Assembly (NCBI GenBank): GCA_963932465.1
Contig: OZ010790.1
Coordinates: 348,961,087 to 349,025,086 of the forward strand
Source of the DNA: Maratus speciosus
Lineage: Eukaryota > Arthropoda > Arachnida > Araneae > Salticidae
DNA length: 64,000 nucleotides
Reading direction: 5' to 3'
Notes under the pieces: generated by a model
What the model was told of the DNA's origin: nothing
What the model saw: the letters and a program-made list of their open reading frames with translations, nothing else
Database searches by the model: none
Translations under genes and position numbers: made by a program
Shown: positions 23,546 to 35,926 of the stretch, piece after piece
Layout of the letters: the number at the start of each line of letters is the position of its first letter
How positions within the stretch are numbered: the stretch's first letter is position 1

Positions 23546-25139
23546 GCATTAGATCAGTTCGAACCTTATGAGTTTTGAGCCCACAAAAGGTTTAATTGAC
23601 AGTCAATGAAATTAGGGTCCTCATTGGGGTTTTGTCGTATTTGGGTGAAATAGCATTTTCCGACCCAATTCAGGCTTGTAATCAATATTTATTTTCAATT
23701 TCGCTGTTTGTAATTACACTGCAAATAGAAGCGTCTTAAATTTAGACACATATGTGACTGAAAAAGAATTTTAGACACTTAAGTGTCTTAATCTGAAAAT
23801 TAAGACACTATAGATGTCTTAATTTAAGATACATAAGCGTCTTACTATGACCATGGTGTAAACGAACTGAGAATAATGTCTAAAATATCCGCAAACGTCT
23901 TATTTTAAGACACTTCATTGCTTTAAACGTGTCTTAATTTAAGACGTTTTGATTCTTCCGACGCAATAACCACCAGGGGGCACTAGCACTCCCAGTTGCG
24001 CATGCGTTTTAGATGTCTTCGTTCGAAGTGGTATACGTTGTAATTCAAACAAAGTTTGTTTTTATGTACGCGTGTATTTTAATTCGTTTTTTGCGAAATG
24101 TGAAGTACTGTGATTTTAATTCGTATTAACTTGCATTATTTATTTATTGAATACATACATCTGACGTGTGTGCTCGACATCAAATGTCTCTTAGAAGCTG
24201 TCGTCGATACAAGGGCGGGATAGACACAGAACAGAAGTAGACGACGGTTGAAGATTACACCCGGAAATTCTACAAAGCGTGTGCAATGGGCTTAGTGTTA
24301 ACTCGTATCAATTTATATCAATAATATTGTGTTATTCATCTTCGTCCTGTCGAAGCTGGCAAAAAAAAAGAAACTTTTGTCTGGCGGGTCCTGTTTTTAG
24401 GATGAAACATCTCATTCTTTAAATATGGCTAGTCGGATGTATTATGGGATTACTTTTTAAACTGATGAAAGTCTTTCTCCCTCACTGTGGTTGTGGTAGT
24501 TTTTAAAATTTCAAATCGAGGAATATTTCTTACCTCTTGCAGCAACTCAAGTAAGTTTCTTTATAGTAGTAAAATTAGTGTATTTTATGATTTCATTTAT
24601 TGTACTAAACAAAAACCTGCATGAAATTTAATTAGTTTTGAATCTGTTCGCAAAAAACCCCACTAATTCTAGAAGTTTATATTTTTAAACTTATGACGTT
24701 CTTTTTTATTACGAATTATATATTCAATGTCAGTTCTTAGTTTCAATGGATAATTTTTATCTCGCAGTAAATGACGGCCACAAGGAAATAAAGAAAAAGA
24801 AAAACTTTGAAAGATGACCTAATGCTTTCTTACTTCCTGGCATAAAACCGCAGATTAAAAAAAGATAAATAAAGTAAATGAGACTGGTCTATTATATGAA
24901 GCTGCCTGTAAAAATATACATATGTATTTGATTTGCAATCAACTCTAATACTGATTTTTTTATTATTTTTAATAAAAAAGTAATTTGAAATTTATAATGG
25001 GAAAAAGTAAAAACCTCTAACTAGATTTCGTATTTAAAATTGTGGTAACTTTATTTATATGCACTTATACGAAAAATACAAAAATGACAGATGTTACTGT
25101 ATATATTTAAGACGAAAGAAGTTTGGAAATCATAAGTTA

Positions 25140-25710
25140 TTTTTTCCTCATGTTTTTAATATAGAATATGTACTTATTTGTTTTTATTGATAGTTGAATA
25201 GCTTTTGTGAGTACCCTCTGATCTACATAAAAACTTGCCCATGTGGAAATATAAATTTTTTAAAAACATAATTTTTAAATAAGTATTTTCATTTTTTTTT
25301 TTGGGGGGGGGGGAGGGGGGATTTTGCATGAATTTTTGTAAAGCTGATATCTTAAATCTTGCACTGATTATAATGAAAGTTTTGAACTTTTAGAGTAGGA
25401 CAAGTTTAAAAACGCAAATATATTTAACAAAATACCAAAGTCATTTTTTACCCAATGTTATTAAAGTAGAATATTTATTTATTTATTTTCATTATTCATA
25501 GTTAAATGGCTGTTGTGATTATCAAGTGATGTATATGTAAAATTGCCTAGTGGCAATATATTTTTTTATATTTTCATTTTTTTTTGGGGGGGGGGGGATT
25601 TTTACAATTTTCGTACATCTGATATTTTAAATCTTTTTCCACATTCAACCGAGTATAATAAATATTTTGAACTTTTAGAGTAGGACAAGATTATAAAATA
25701 TATATATATA
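25140..25710 (+). repeat. Two tandem units of about 290 bp
   Basis: 'cattattcatagttaaatgg', a G-run, 'tctgatattttaaatctttt' and 'tttgaacttttagagtagga' recur at 25140-25420 and 25440-25700. A third partial copy is at 26040-26120, and an inverted one at about 26190-26265. Each copy has a 10-14 base G tract at the same place. Confidence 0.65.
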
Positions 25711-25734
25711 TTTATCTATGTACCTTAAAAGCCC

Positions 25735-25940
25735 TTAATAGCGAACACTTCGGGACCGCGGAATTTGTCCGATAATTGGAGATGTCTACTTTTTTGAGGT
25801 AAAAATATACAAATATGTATGTCTGCTGATTAAAAAAGTATTCGTTAAATAGAGGTGTTCGCTATTCGAGAATGTCCATTAACCTCCACAACGGATACTC
25901 CCGAATACCGGACATCTCAATTTAGACAACTATAATGCAG
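25735..25940. repeat. Degenerate pogo-like CGAACACTTCGGGACC repeat
   Basis: Sequences such as 'tagcgaacacttcgggacc', 'gaggtgttcgctattcgag' and 'cccgaataccggacatctc' resemble the reiterated ends of pogo/Tigger MITEs. They are partly mirrored across the segment. No clean terminal pair was found. Confidence 0.4.
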
Positions 25941-26829
25941 GGTTGCGTTTTTTGCAAAAGTACTTCTTGATTAAAGGAAGGGCAAACTGGGAAGTGCCCC
26001 GTCCCCCTACGACTGTAGTGCCCCCAAATTTGATGTGCAATATTTGTAAAGCTTATATTTTAAATCTGTTTCGAAATTGTACTGATTATAATCAATATTT
26101 TGAACTTTTAAAGTAAAATAAGGTTAAAAACAAAATAAATTTAAAAAAATCTAATATTTAGATAAATATTTTTTGTTTTTTAATCTTGTTCTACTCCTGA
26201 AGTTCAAGATATTGATTATAATCCGTACAATGTCGTAAAAGATTTAAATTATCAACGTAACGAAAATTGTATACCAAAACTGAGAGCACCAAAAAAATCA
26301 GGCTGTATTGGGGGGGGGGGGGGAGGGGGGAGGGGCAGGACCACAGCCAAATATTTTTCCAGGATTCAACGTGGTCAAACATGGCTACGTATGATGCTTA
26401 CAAAAAAATGGATGCGATTCAGACGTTTGAAGTGTCTGAAATTCAGACGCAAAAAGTGTCTGAAAAAATTCAGACATTTTAAAATGTCTGAAAATTGAAC
26501 ACTCCATTTCAGACACTTAAGTGTCTGAATTTCAGACATTTTAATTTAGAGTGTAGCTCTTTTTACGACACTCTAAAAATATCTATTAACGATACGACGA
26601 TTATCCTAAAAAACGTAAAGTAATATCCCAAAATTAGAAGTCTTTAAAAGAAAAGAAGAAAGAAAAATCATACGTCAAAGAAAGATTATGAAACAATTTC
26701 CGACATTTGGAAAATACTTTACTAAAACTTCGGCGTTTAATAATTTAAGTAAAATACCCAAGAAAACATTCTTGAAAACACATAGCCCATTTTCAGTAAT
26801 TACCGTCGATAGCGGTAAAGTACATTAAT

Positions 26830-28340
26830 TATTTTCTGCAACTCTGTATGTGATCTATAGATTTGTATACATTCCACATTGTATGCTAAAACATAGTATA
26901 GTAAGAAAACACATAACACAATTTAAAATCCACCTCATCAATTTCTACCAATGGGCGGAAACCTACATGAATTCATTTGCACATTTCTGTATATTATCTA
27001 TAGATTTTTATACACGTCACGTGAAACTGAAATTTAATTCGAGCAAAAACAAGTTTAAAAATATTCAAATCATAATTCTATACATTATCATCAATTGGCG
27101 GCTTTATGTACAGTTCTTTGCATTGCCCTGTATATGATTTTATTTATATTCTACAAACGTTTCTTATAATACTAAATGTAGTAGAGCTTGAAAGTTAATA
27201 TCTCAAATTAAAAACACCTTCAAGCGATTCACGCTCATTCTCAGTACTGCTTACGAATTCATTTGTGTATCCCTGTATATGGTCTATAAAATTTATTCAC
27301 ACCACGTAGCATGCAAACATTTAGTTAAACTTAAAAACGCATCCCATAATTGAAAACGCATTTTCAGCAATCACAATACTTCGGATGCAACATTGTACCG
27401 AAATCTTTTATGTGTCGCTGTAAATGAACGATAAATGCGGTGCGCATCTTATTATACAGCAAGCATTCTTTAAGAAACCTCTGTGATGTGTATCAATTTC
27501 ACCATATTTGGAATATTAGAACATAATTAAATGTGAAAAGGTTTTCCTCGAAGACCGACAAATAAACGAACACTTTTGTGTGACCTTGTAAATGATGATA
27601 AATGCTTCGCACTCCATATTCTACAGAAAGCATGTTTCAATGAACCTCAGCAATTCATATCAATTTCATTATGTTTGTAACAGAGTAACATCAATAAAAT
27701 ATGTCGCGAACAATTTTTTTTTCATATACAATAATATAACTGAATATTTTTAAGATTCCTTGTACACATACTGTAAATGCAACATATTCTATAGTAATTA
27801 TCTTTTAGGGGGCCCCAATAAAGTATAAAAGCTTCATTATGTTTAAAATAGTGTAACATTGTTAAAACACACGGCAAATGATTTTTTCGCATAGAATATA
27901 ATGTAATGAAATACTTTTGAGTGCTCATGTAAATGAACTATTACAAATACACACATTATTTGCAATACCAAACACGCCAGGGTGAACCTTAATAACGTAT
28001 ATCAATTATATCGCATTCAGAATATATTTACGCGAGTTAGAACTCGGACAAACAAACTCAATTCATAAATACTTTTCAACTATGTTGCAAATGTTAGCAA
28101 ATTTGAAATTGCATGTCAAACGTGGCAAATAACTATAAATTCATACTATAACTAGTTTTATAAATATTTTTTGCACTGCATATTGTACTGAATGTATACT
28201 TTAGTTCATCTCATAAGTGCATATCAATTTCATTCTGTTCGAAAGGCTTTAACATCATTAAAATGCACTTGAAATAATTTTTTCCCACTGGCCGTCATTT
28301 AACGGAAAACTTTTGGCTGTCCCTGTAATTAAACTGTACA
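26830..28340 (-). repeat. Degenerate tandem array, about 170 bp unit
   Basis: 'ctgtaaatgaacgataaatg', 'catcttattatacagcaagc' and 'gtatatcaatttcaccatat' recur with strong decay near 27418, 27584, 27765, 27930 and about 28220. Earlier related copies are near 26850-27300. A GGAC/GACA microsatellite (28441-28470) follows on the right. Read on the minus strand, this gives the same microsatellite-then-array order seen elsewhere. The frame 26850-27137 lies in the array and is not a recognisable gene. Confidence 0.55.
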
Positions 28341-28440
28341 ATCGATTTTCATAAAATTTGAAATGACTCGCAAAATTATGCAACAATTATGTATTTTAAA
28401 TTTTAAGTGATTCGCTTGGATAGCTTTTGCGCTGTTATAT

Positions 28441-28475
28441 GCGGACGGACGGACAGACAGACTGACTGAACGACG
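28441..28475. repeat. GGAC/GACA/GACT microsatellite
   Basis: 'gcggacggacggacagacagactgactga'-type short tandem repeat next to the degenerate array described at 26830-28340. Confidence 0.8.
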
Positions 28476-28479
28476 ACTA

Positions 28480-29560
28480 TAGGTGTTACGTATTTAAATA
28501 ATTACAAACACGCATTCAAAAAGAACAAAAAACGGACATACAGATAAGAGTATTATAATTTTTCGATCCTAATAACATCTAAACGGGAGCATCAACAAGA
28601 AAAAAGTCCCCCCCCCCCAAAAAAAAAAAAAAAAAGAAGAGGAAAAAAAAATCGGACAATCCATTCAAAAGTTAAGCACGACATACGTAAAGAAAATACA
28701 AACGAACTGTATAACTTCCTTTGGAAGAGTGTTAAAACTGTAAAGCTGTTAAAATTTTTCAGACACATTGAATGCAGAAAAAGTTTTTTCTGTCTACCTA
28801 TAATCTGCTTCATACATTACGTTTTACAACTTTTATAGATAAAACATCATATTTCTAGCGTAAAATGTTTTAAAGTAACTAATATTTAAATTTAAAATAA
28901 TTGAAACTTCTATAATATAAACATACATTATACAACTTGACTTGAATAATGTATGTTTAAAAGTAAATAATATTTAAATTTAAAAGAATTCAAACTTCTA
29001 TAATATTCAAGTTGAATACTGTAGATTTGTAGTTAAATTATATATATATTTTTTTCTTTTAGACATATTATAAACTATATAAATATAGAAAATGTTGAAC
29101 TCCACAGTTGAAATGAGTAAATTGCGTAACGTAATTTTAAGCAATGTATAGTTTAAATAAGTAATTAGTTTCAGTTTGGATAATTAGCTAAAATAAATAA
29201 ATAAATAAATAATTTAAATACACAAATCGAATTTCTCAATGCTGTTACACAAGAATTTCCTTAACGATGACATTAATTACTCTTTCAAGGGCACTTAACA
29301 TTCAGAGTAATTAATCAAAGGTAAAAATACCACTTAGAATTTTCAATTCATTTACTTGAACAAAGCTGACAGTTTACGATTACGAAATGTTTACTAAGGG
29401 AGCAGTTAAGTAGTACGCTGACGTCGATGTATTGTATTATTTATTTCTCAAATGTTATATAAATTTTGAAGCGTGCAATATACTAGCATTTAAACAGTAA
29501 ATTTTACAATCAAAAGCGATTATGTACACTAACAATGGTAATAAATATACAGGGTGTGTA
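28480..29560. other. AT-rich, no gene recognised
   Basis: A C-run followed by an A-run occupies 28607-28635, and an (AAAT)n stretch lies at about 29190-29215. Two near-identical short blocks (taatatttaaatttaaaa...cttctataatat) lie at about 28878 and 28968. No coding signal. Confidence 0.5.
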
Positions 29561-29664
29561 AAAATAGATATGGCGAAACTTAAAGATTTGTTAGATTACT
29601 ACTAAAACAATCAATTTTTAGCTCACAGACTATCAAAGCCTGAGAGCTAATGAGCCCGCAAGTT

Positions 29665-30140
29665 CTGTATGTATGTATGTATGTACATACATACATGTAT
29701 GTACTTACGTATGTGCGTAACGCGATAACTCTTGATAGAAATATCCGATTTGCTTCAATATTTTTTTCTAGATTCATTCTGATAAGGCGCTTCTCTGATT
29801 AGTTTTGGGGGTTCATTGGTTAAGTATAAAGGGGGAACGGGTGGCTATTCCCCCCATTAATTTAGATAAATGAGTTTTTCATGCAGAATTACCAGATTTA
29901 CTTTAATTTTGGTATAACGGTTAATTCTGATAAGGCGCTTCCCTGATTAGATCTGGTGATTCATTGTTTAAGCATAAAGAAGGGGAACGGGGTAATACCC
30001 CCTTTATTGATAAAGGGGTTATTCTATCCGATTTGCTTCAAATTTTGTATACCAGTTTAGTTTGATAAGGCGCTTCCCTGATGAGATTTGGAGGCTCATT
30101 GGTTAAGTGTAAAGAGGGGGAAGGGGGGAGGGGCTAATCC
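29665..30140 (+). repeat. TATG microsatellite plus three tandem units of about 140 bp
   Basis: A (TATG)n / (ACAT)n palindromic microsatellite at 29665-29715 is followed by a unit containing 'ctgataaggcgcttccctga', 'ttcattggttaagtataaa' and G-rich 'gggggaacgggg'. Copies start near 29778, 29926 and 30061. The minus-strand frame 29580-29777 overlaps the microsatellite and is not a gene. Confidence 0.75.
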
Positions 30141-31062
30141 CCGTTAATTTATTTTTCGAGGGACATTATTCTTTGAAATAAGTGTATACTATACAATTAG
30201 TGCAAATAGCCTGTGAGCTTAATGCTATCAGTTTAACTGGGTACTTTTCTTTTTATTATATGGGCAATCAAACTTGGAACCCAGTTGTTCAATTAAAAAT
30301 GCAAGGTACGTTCTAACTAATCTAAACACGGTTTCTTTTGGTAATTTTTAAAAATAAATAATGAAGACATTTATACGAAATTATGAATATAATTTCGTTA
30401 CTTTGCGTGAAAGAAGATACCATCACAAAAAACTGCTCAATGGATTGTGATCCTAGCTTTTTATACAAATATTTTTATGATGCGCCCAACCACCACTGAA
30501 AATTCTACAGTTTTCTTTTAAATATCTTTTATATTTACTCTGCTTGTTAGTGTGGAATATACACAATTATTCGCTTATAAATTCTTCATAATAGTAAATG
30601 AAATCATAAATCGAACAGACTTTTAAACAGTTAGAAAAACCGAAAATTTTTTATTACCTTATATTGTTATCATTAATTTAAAATTGTAACATTTTAATCA
30701 AAACCGCATTCAAGATTTTGCGTTAGTGTAAAAGTTATAATAAAAAGCATTTCTGATCTCATCATATACGGCATGAAGAAACTTTATTTTTGACTTCGGT
30801 TTATTAAAACCTATTATTTTACAGATATCGTTCACGGTTTTGCAAAAAATGTCCACTATCATAATGTTGTGAACATATTATACAATAAATGAATTCAAAC
30901 GAAAGAACTAAACTTGTGATCATCCAGATAATGTTTAAAGAATTATTGTTTAATATTATTGTACTGTTTCTGAATTTTCAACTTTCATGAAGCATTTAAT
31001 TTTATTATTAAAAGAATGCAAGTTTTACTTTTACTCTTATTTTTATTTTTCTAATTAGACGC
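30141..31062. other. AT-rich, no gene recognised
   Basis: No repeats or coding signatures were noticed in this stretch. Confidence 0.5.
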
Positions 31063-31064
31063 TA

Positions 31065-32708
31065 CACTGGTGGAAATTGATTTATTAAAACACGTTTTTT
31101 TTAACAAAAACTTCTATAATATTCAATAAAAATGAAATGAAATTTCATACATTATACATGCTATGTACAACAAATAATTTAGAAAAGTAAAATTCCATAC
31201 ATGTTACTAAACTAAAACATAAGGTCAAAAATTAGATTTTAGTAACATAAAAACATGGAAATTCATTTATGAAATATCGCATTTAATTGAAATTAATAGT
31301 TAGTAAAGCCGCCTTTATTCACCAGAGTTTCTTTTATTCTAGATGGCATTGATAAAACAAGATTTTCAATGTACTTCTGATCAATTAATTTCCAGTTTTG
31401 ACAGATTGAAGCTTTCAATTCTACAAGTGATGTGTACTGCTTCCCATTTGAATAAATCAGTCGAACAAACTGTCCCTAAATGTTTTTGATGGGGTTCAGA
31501 TCAGCACTAATAGGTGGGTGATTTAAAGTAACAATATTCTGTTCGCCAAACCAATCTTTCATTGCATTTGAAATGTGAATATTTGCATTGTCTTGTATGA
31601 AGATGTAATCTAAACCATCTTCGCCCGGGATTGCACTTATACTCTAAAGCGAAAGCTGTGTTCCCGGGACGGTCATTCCTGTCATCTCTGTAATCTAAAC
31701 TATAATATTGCATGCAAATGGAAGAAGTGAATTTTCTAAGTCTAAATTGTAATCAAAAGAATTCTGGTGACCGTTTAAAAATACAATTTCACTTTTGCAA
31801 TCATAAGCGATCACTGCCCAAATCATCAGACTTCCGCCGCCAAAGTTTCTGCTGAATGTAGATTTTGGTTCTTTTCGGAGATCGCTCCAATAATACTTCT
31901 AACCATCCGGGTCATCCAAATTAAAACTTTTTTCGTCGGCGAAAATTATTTTCTTCCAATTGTCATCCATTGCCATGTACTTCTCACAATACTGCAAACA
32001 CGCTTGTGATGCAGAAGTACCTTTGAACCAGACTTTATTTTTGGCCATCTCACGCTCCGTCAAGAATGTAAAATATGCCTAACTCTTCTAGAAGTAACGG
32101 GAAGGCAAAGATCTGCACAAATCTGCTTTGATTTGTGACCGGCTTTCGATGGAAGCTCAAGAATCTCTCTTTTCTCTCTCTTACTTAAAGGTGTGTTACC
32201 ATTTTTGTTAAAATTTTTGCCATAACTTGCTGGATCTTTTCTATAGTTATATATCGCACAAACTGATGTTTTAATTAATTTACTAATTTCCGGAACAGAC
32301 TTTCCACAATCTAGATATGCATCGATTTTAGCTCTTTCTTCCTCAAACATCATCTTATGTTTAGCCATCGTGAAAAGTATGACTGAAACGTATTGCTTCC
32401 AACATATAACGGTTTTTATGTCTACTGTGCATGTCACGTTACCTTGTTTTATGCAAATTTTTGTCACATTACTTCGGAATAGCCAGTGAAATGTGATATT
32501 TCATAAACCAATTTCGATGTTTGCATATTACCAAAATCTAATTTTTGAGTTTTTGTTTATGTTTAATGTTATGTACGGAATTTTATTTTTTTAATTGGTT
32601 CGTTATACATACAATGTATATCAAATGAAACTTAATTCATTTTTAATGAATGTTATAGAAGTTTTTGTTAAAAAAAAACGTGTTTTCATAAATCAGTTTC
32701 CACCAGTG
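31065..32708 (-). mobile_element. Tc1-like DNA transposon with long terminal inverted repeats
   Basis: Both ends start CACTGGTGGAAA, followed by TTGATTTATTAAAACACG at one end and CTGATTTATGAAAACACG at the other. The mirrored similarity continues for about 225 bp (31065-31290 and about 32483-32708). TA precedes the left end (31063-31064). The right flank is TC, a decayed duplication. Length 1644 bp fits Tc1/Tc3-like elements. It carries a minus-strand transposase pseudogene, described separately. Confidence 0.85.
31460..32368 (-). pseudogene. Tc1-like transposase, inactivated
   Basis: The likely start is the ATG at 32366-32368 (MAKHKMMFEEERAKIDAYL), an N-terminal helix-turn-helix; the open frame continues upstream without homology. 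The first part keeps an open frame to about 32060, including LSKREKREIL and KQICADL. Further on, in shifted frames, come IIFADEKSFNLDDPDG (first catalytic Asp at 31935-31937), YYWSDLRKEP, FGGGSLMIWAVI, then IQDNANIH (second Asp, codon 31590-31592) and LNPIKNI-stop-G. In Tc1 enzymes the last motif is LNPIENVWG, so the third catalytic residue is Lys (codon 31485-31487) and the Trp is a stop. At least two frameshifts and two in-frame stops make it non-functional. Its family is clear from the DD34E motif set and the YYW/GGGS signatures. Confidence 0.85.
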
Positions 32709-33012
32709 TCTCTGTCGACATATTAAGAAAATATCTTATATGGTTAAGTTATGTGAATTTTTATCTTGCGCGGAGTGCAAAAAATACATATATCACCCCT
32801 TAAAGATAATAAAGATTAGACACGTTTATTGTCGTGAAAAGAAAAAAATAAAAAAAAAATAATAAGCTAAACGAGGGTGTATCAATAGGTTTTTGCCCTC
32901 AGATAGAAATAATTGAGTGAAATTTATGAAATTGCTACAATGTATTAGTCCTTTTCTATATAGTCAGTGCGCACAGTAACACATTTTTGCAACCGGCATT
33001 TCAAAAAGAGGG

Positions 33013-33313
33013 GTATAACGACTATTTCGTTCCATATGTTTTCGTTCTAGTACCTATCCCCCCCCCCCCCGGAGTTTCACTTCAAAATTCAATTTAATAC
33101 TTTATTTATTTTTGTGTACTATTTTCATCAGTTATTTAAAAAAACTTTTCTATTTGCAAAATATATTTATATGTCTAATTGATCTTTTATTTATTGCCTA
33201 TGCACACCGGTCAACAAAAGTTTTTTTTTTTTTTTTGCGGTGTGCAGGTGATATATATAACGACTATTCCGTTATATATATTTTCGTTCTAGTCCCTCCC
33301 CCCCACCCCGCAG
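33013..33313 (+). repeat. P-Q-P' tandem repeat, left of the Gypsy element
   Basis: Module P ('ataacgactatttcgtt', 'ttttcgttctagt', C-run, 'tttcacttcaaaattcaatt') is at 33016-33131. Module Q ('aaaaaacttttctatttgc', 'tgcacaccggtcaacaaaag', 'gcggtgtgcaggtgatat') is at 33136-33250. P then restarts and breaks at about 33313. The same modules appear as Q-P at 43313-43552. The C-runs lie at 33060-33071 and 33297-33309. Open frames here (33112-33348) are not genes. Confidence 0.75.
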
Positions 33314-33391
33314 TCTTTGTTCCCATCTGCATGCACGTCTTCAATTGAGGGATCTTTGCCGTTGCCTGCTCGCCCCTTGCTGTTGAAGTCC

Positions 33392-34735
33392 GGCGAATTT
33401 TTCACCCCCCTACACCGAAGACTCTGCGTCGAGTGCCATCCGGAAATGAGAAAGTGTCATCTGCCTTCCCTTAGGTATTTCCGGGCCCTGCCTCCGGCAG
33501 CGTCCCGTGATGATGGTAGTTATTCTGCTGGCCGGGGCTTGTTGAGCTAAAACCATATTGGTAGGCCTCCCGCCTGGCCTGAAACTGAAACTGCTAACCT
33601 TTGGTGTCTTCGAATCAACAAGCGGGCCTCGTGTTTCTCTCGGGTCATCGCCCCGACCCCTTATGCTTTCTGCTGCCCCACCGGTGTTGGAATCATCTGA
33701 AGCTTCAATCGTCTATGTCTGTGCTTCTGTCACCTGAAATTCACCCCCAGTGTTTTACGAAACTGTGGTCGTTCACCCGTGGATTGTCTTCTGTGATTCA
33801 CCTGCCGTGTGTCAAATCAATGGTGTGTTAAAAGTGCTGACTACGTTTAGTGCGTGTGTGAGTGTTTTAATCACTTAAAGTTTTTTTTCTACAAATACAT
33901 CATAAGTGCTGTGTCGCCATAATTTTTGCTATACAACAGCTGTTCCCCTGTGTGTGCTTAAAAATAACCGTAAAATTCGGCGAATCCCCCAAAACTGATA
34001 GTATGATATTTTTCACCCCCCTACTCCGAAGACTCTACGTCGAGCGCCATCCGGGAATGAGAAAGTGTCATCTGCCTTCACCCTTAGGTATTTCCGGGCC
34101 CTGCCTACGGCAGCGGCCCGTAATGATGGTAGCTATTTTGCTGGGCGGGCTTGTTGGGCTAAAACCATTTTGGTAGGCCTCCCCGCCTGACCTGAAACTG
34201 AAACTGCTAACCCCTGGTGTCTTCGAATCAACAAGCGGGCCTCGTGTATCTCTCGGGTCATCGCCTCGTCCCCTTATGCTTTCTGCTCGGTGCCCCACCG
34301 GGTTTGTAATCAAACGAATTTGCAATAGCGTGTGCTTGTGTACGCCTCTTCGCTCGAGTCATCGCCCCGACCCCTTATGCTTTCTGCTGCCCCACCGGTG
34401 TTGGAATCATCGGAAGCTTCAATCGTCTATGTCTGTGCTTCTGTCACCTGAAATTCACCCCTAGTGTTTTACGAAAATGTGGTCGTTCACCCGTGGATTG
34501 TCTTCTGTGATTCTCCTGCCGTGTGTCAAACCAACGGTGTGTTAAAAGTGCTGACTGCGTTTAGTGCGTGTGTGAGTGTTTTAATCACGTAAAGTTTTTT
34601 TTTCTACAAATACATCAAACGTGCTGTGTCGCCAAAATTTTTGCTATACAACTGCTGTTCCTCTATGTGTGCTTCAAAATAGAGAATACCCCATTAAAAT
34701 TCGGCGAAAACCCTAAAATTGATAGTATGATATTG
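33392..34735 (+). repeat. GC-rich tandem duplication, units of about 611 and 730 bp
   Basis: Two copies share 'cgaagactctgcgtcgag', 'gagaaagtgtcatctgcctt', 'tatttccgggccctgcct', 'aatcaacaagcgggcctcgt', 'ccccgaccccttatgctttc', 'aagcttcaatcgtctatgtc' and 'ttagtgcgtgtgtgagtgtt'. The first runs to about 34002 and the second to about 34735. The second carries an extra 100 bp that duplicates the 'ccccgaccccttatgctttc' block. Base composition is far richer in G+C than anything else in the window. Small open frames (33317-33550, 33601-33831, 33952-34176, 34068-34325, 34276-34464) all lie in it and change between copies, so I do not call them genes. Candidate identities are a retroelement 5' leader or promoter monomers, or decayed LTR sequence; neither is proven. 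Confidence 0.8.
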
Positions 34736-35926
34736 TGTGTGTTTGTGATTACTGTTTTCTACAAGCCGTTCATCCTGTGAATCAAGAATCTTTCTAAATC
34801 ATAAAATTCCGCAAAAAAAGTCATCGGCGCGCGGGCGTCAAAATAGTATGCTATTGCTGACAAAGAATCATTCTGGGCATTTATTCAAGTGAATCCCGAT
34901 GTAATTCTGCAGAAATTCTATGTGTGTGTTGTGATCGCGACTACAAATAAAAAAAAAAGAAGTCTTAAATATTCATAGATATAAAACGCACTTGTAAAAA
35001 AAACAGTCCATAAAAAGATTTATGCAAAAAAATGAAAGTGCGTTGTATAAACAGTGCTCCATAACATAAATTGCACATTTTAGAGTGTGAAAGCAGATAT
35101 TTTTATTCCCCTCCCCTCTTTTTCTAAGTATAAAATATTAGAAATATTATTTAAATCTACCAGCAGATTACATTCCATTTTCTGCTTTCATATTCAATAC
35201 AGTAAGTACTCACAAGTACTTGATTCACTTTAAAATACATATTTAAGTATGAAATTTAATTGAATAATTTGATTGTGTTTCTGTAAAGAATTTTAGGATA
35301 CGGAAACATGGTGATATTGCGGTTTTTACTATCTTTATGACTTATTGTGCATTTTTATTATAATATATTGATATACGTTTTTCCCATTTTCTTGCATTGA
35401 AATTTCCATTTTCTTATTTAATGCCAAATTCACCCTCCCCCCTTTTAACTCTCAATGCATACTAAAATGTACATTTTTTTTAAGTTTATAGAGGAATATT
35501 TCCCCCCTTTTACTATTATGTGCTAAAGTTAAAATAAGAACTTTACATGTTTACTTTTTTGGCTTCAAAATATTTTGATTTGAAAGACTTTTAGTTTCTA
35601 TCAGTTTTAAAAAGGGGAGCTATAGCAATTTTCTTTTCTCTACTGAAAAAGATAAAATAGGTTTTTCTTTTCCTTTGAAAAACACAATTTTATCTCGAGA
35701 CGGACTTATATATTTTTCTCTTTTTTTCATAAAAGGTTCAAATAAGTCCTTTATTTTGAAGTTAACTGTTATATATCCTTTTTAATGTGATAATTATACT
35801 GTTTTATTTCATTAGTTTATTTGCTTTGCATTTTACCTGTTTTATATGTGTCTCATATTTATGTGTGTTATGAAGAACCTCAGTAACAATTTTGAGTAAC
35901 GAATTTGTTTACATTAAGCTTTGACC
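34736..35926 (+). other. Leader region upstream of gag
   Basis: About 1.2 kb of AT-rich DNA lies between the GC-rich repeat and the first gag ATG. It is presumed to be part of the retroelement leader. I found no sequence here repeated downstream of the integrase, so no LTR pair could be drawn and no primer-binding site assigned. Confidence 0.4.

Larger units (their letters stand above)
23717..26553. mobile_element. TA-flanked 2.8 kb element with palindromic subterminal repeats
   Basis: The left end CACTGCAAATAGAAGCGTCT and the complement of the right end (CACTCTAAATTAAAATGTCT) match, and TA flanks both (23715-23716, 26554-26555). Both ends carry arrays of short palindromes of the type AGACACTTAAGTGTCT. 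These lie at 23730-23945 on the left (context TTAAGAC) and 26420-26545 on the right (context TTCAGAC). Such subterminal arrays often bind transposase, which is an inference here. The interior has tandem repeats, G-runs (25308-25320, 25586-25599, 26310-26330) and a pogo-like repeat. No transposase frame was found. Confidence 0.6.

Noticed and set aside
33317..34464. Several overlapping frames in the GC-rich repeat
   Set aside because: The frames differ between the two nearly identical units and show no domain; high GC alone lengthens open frames.
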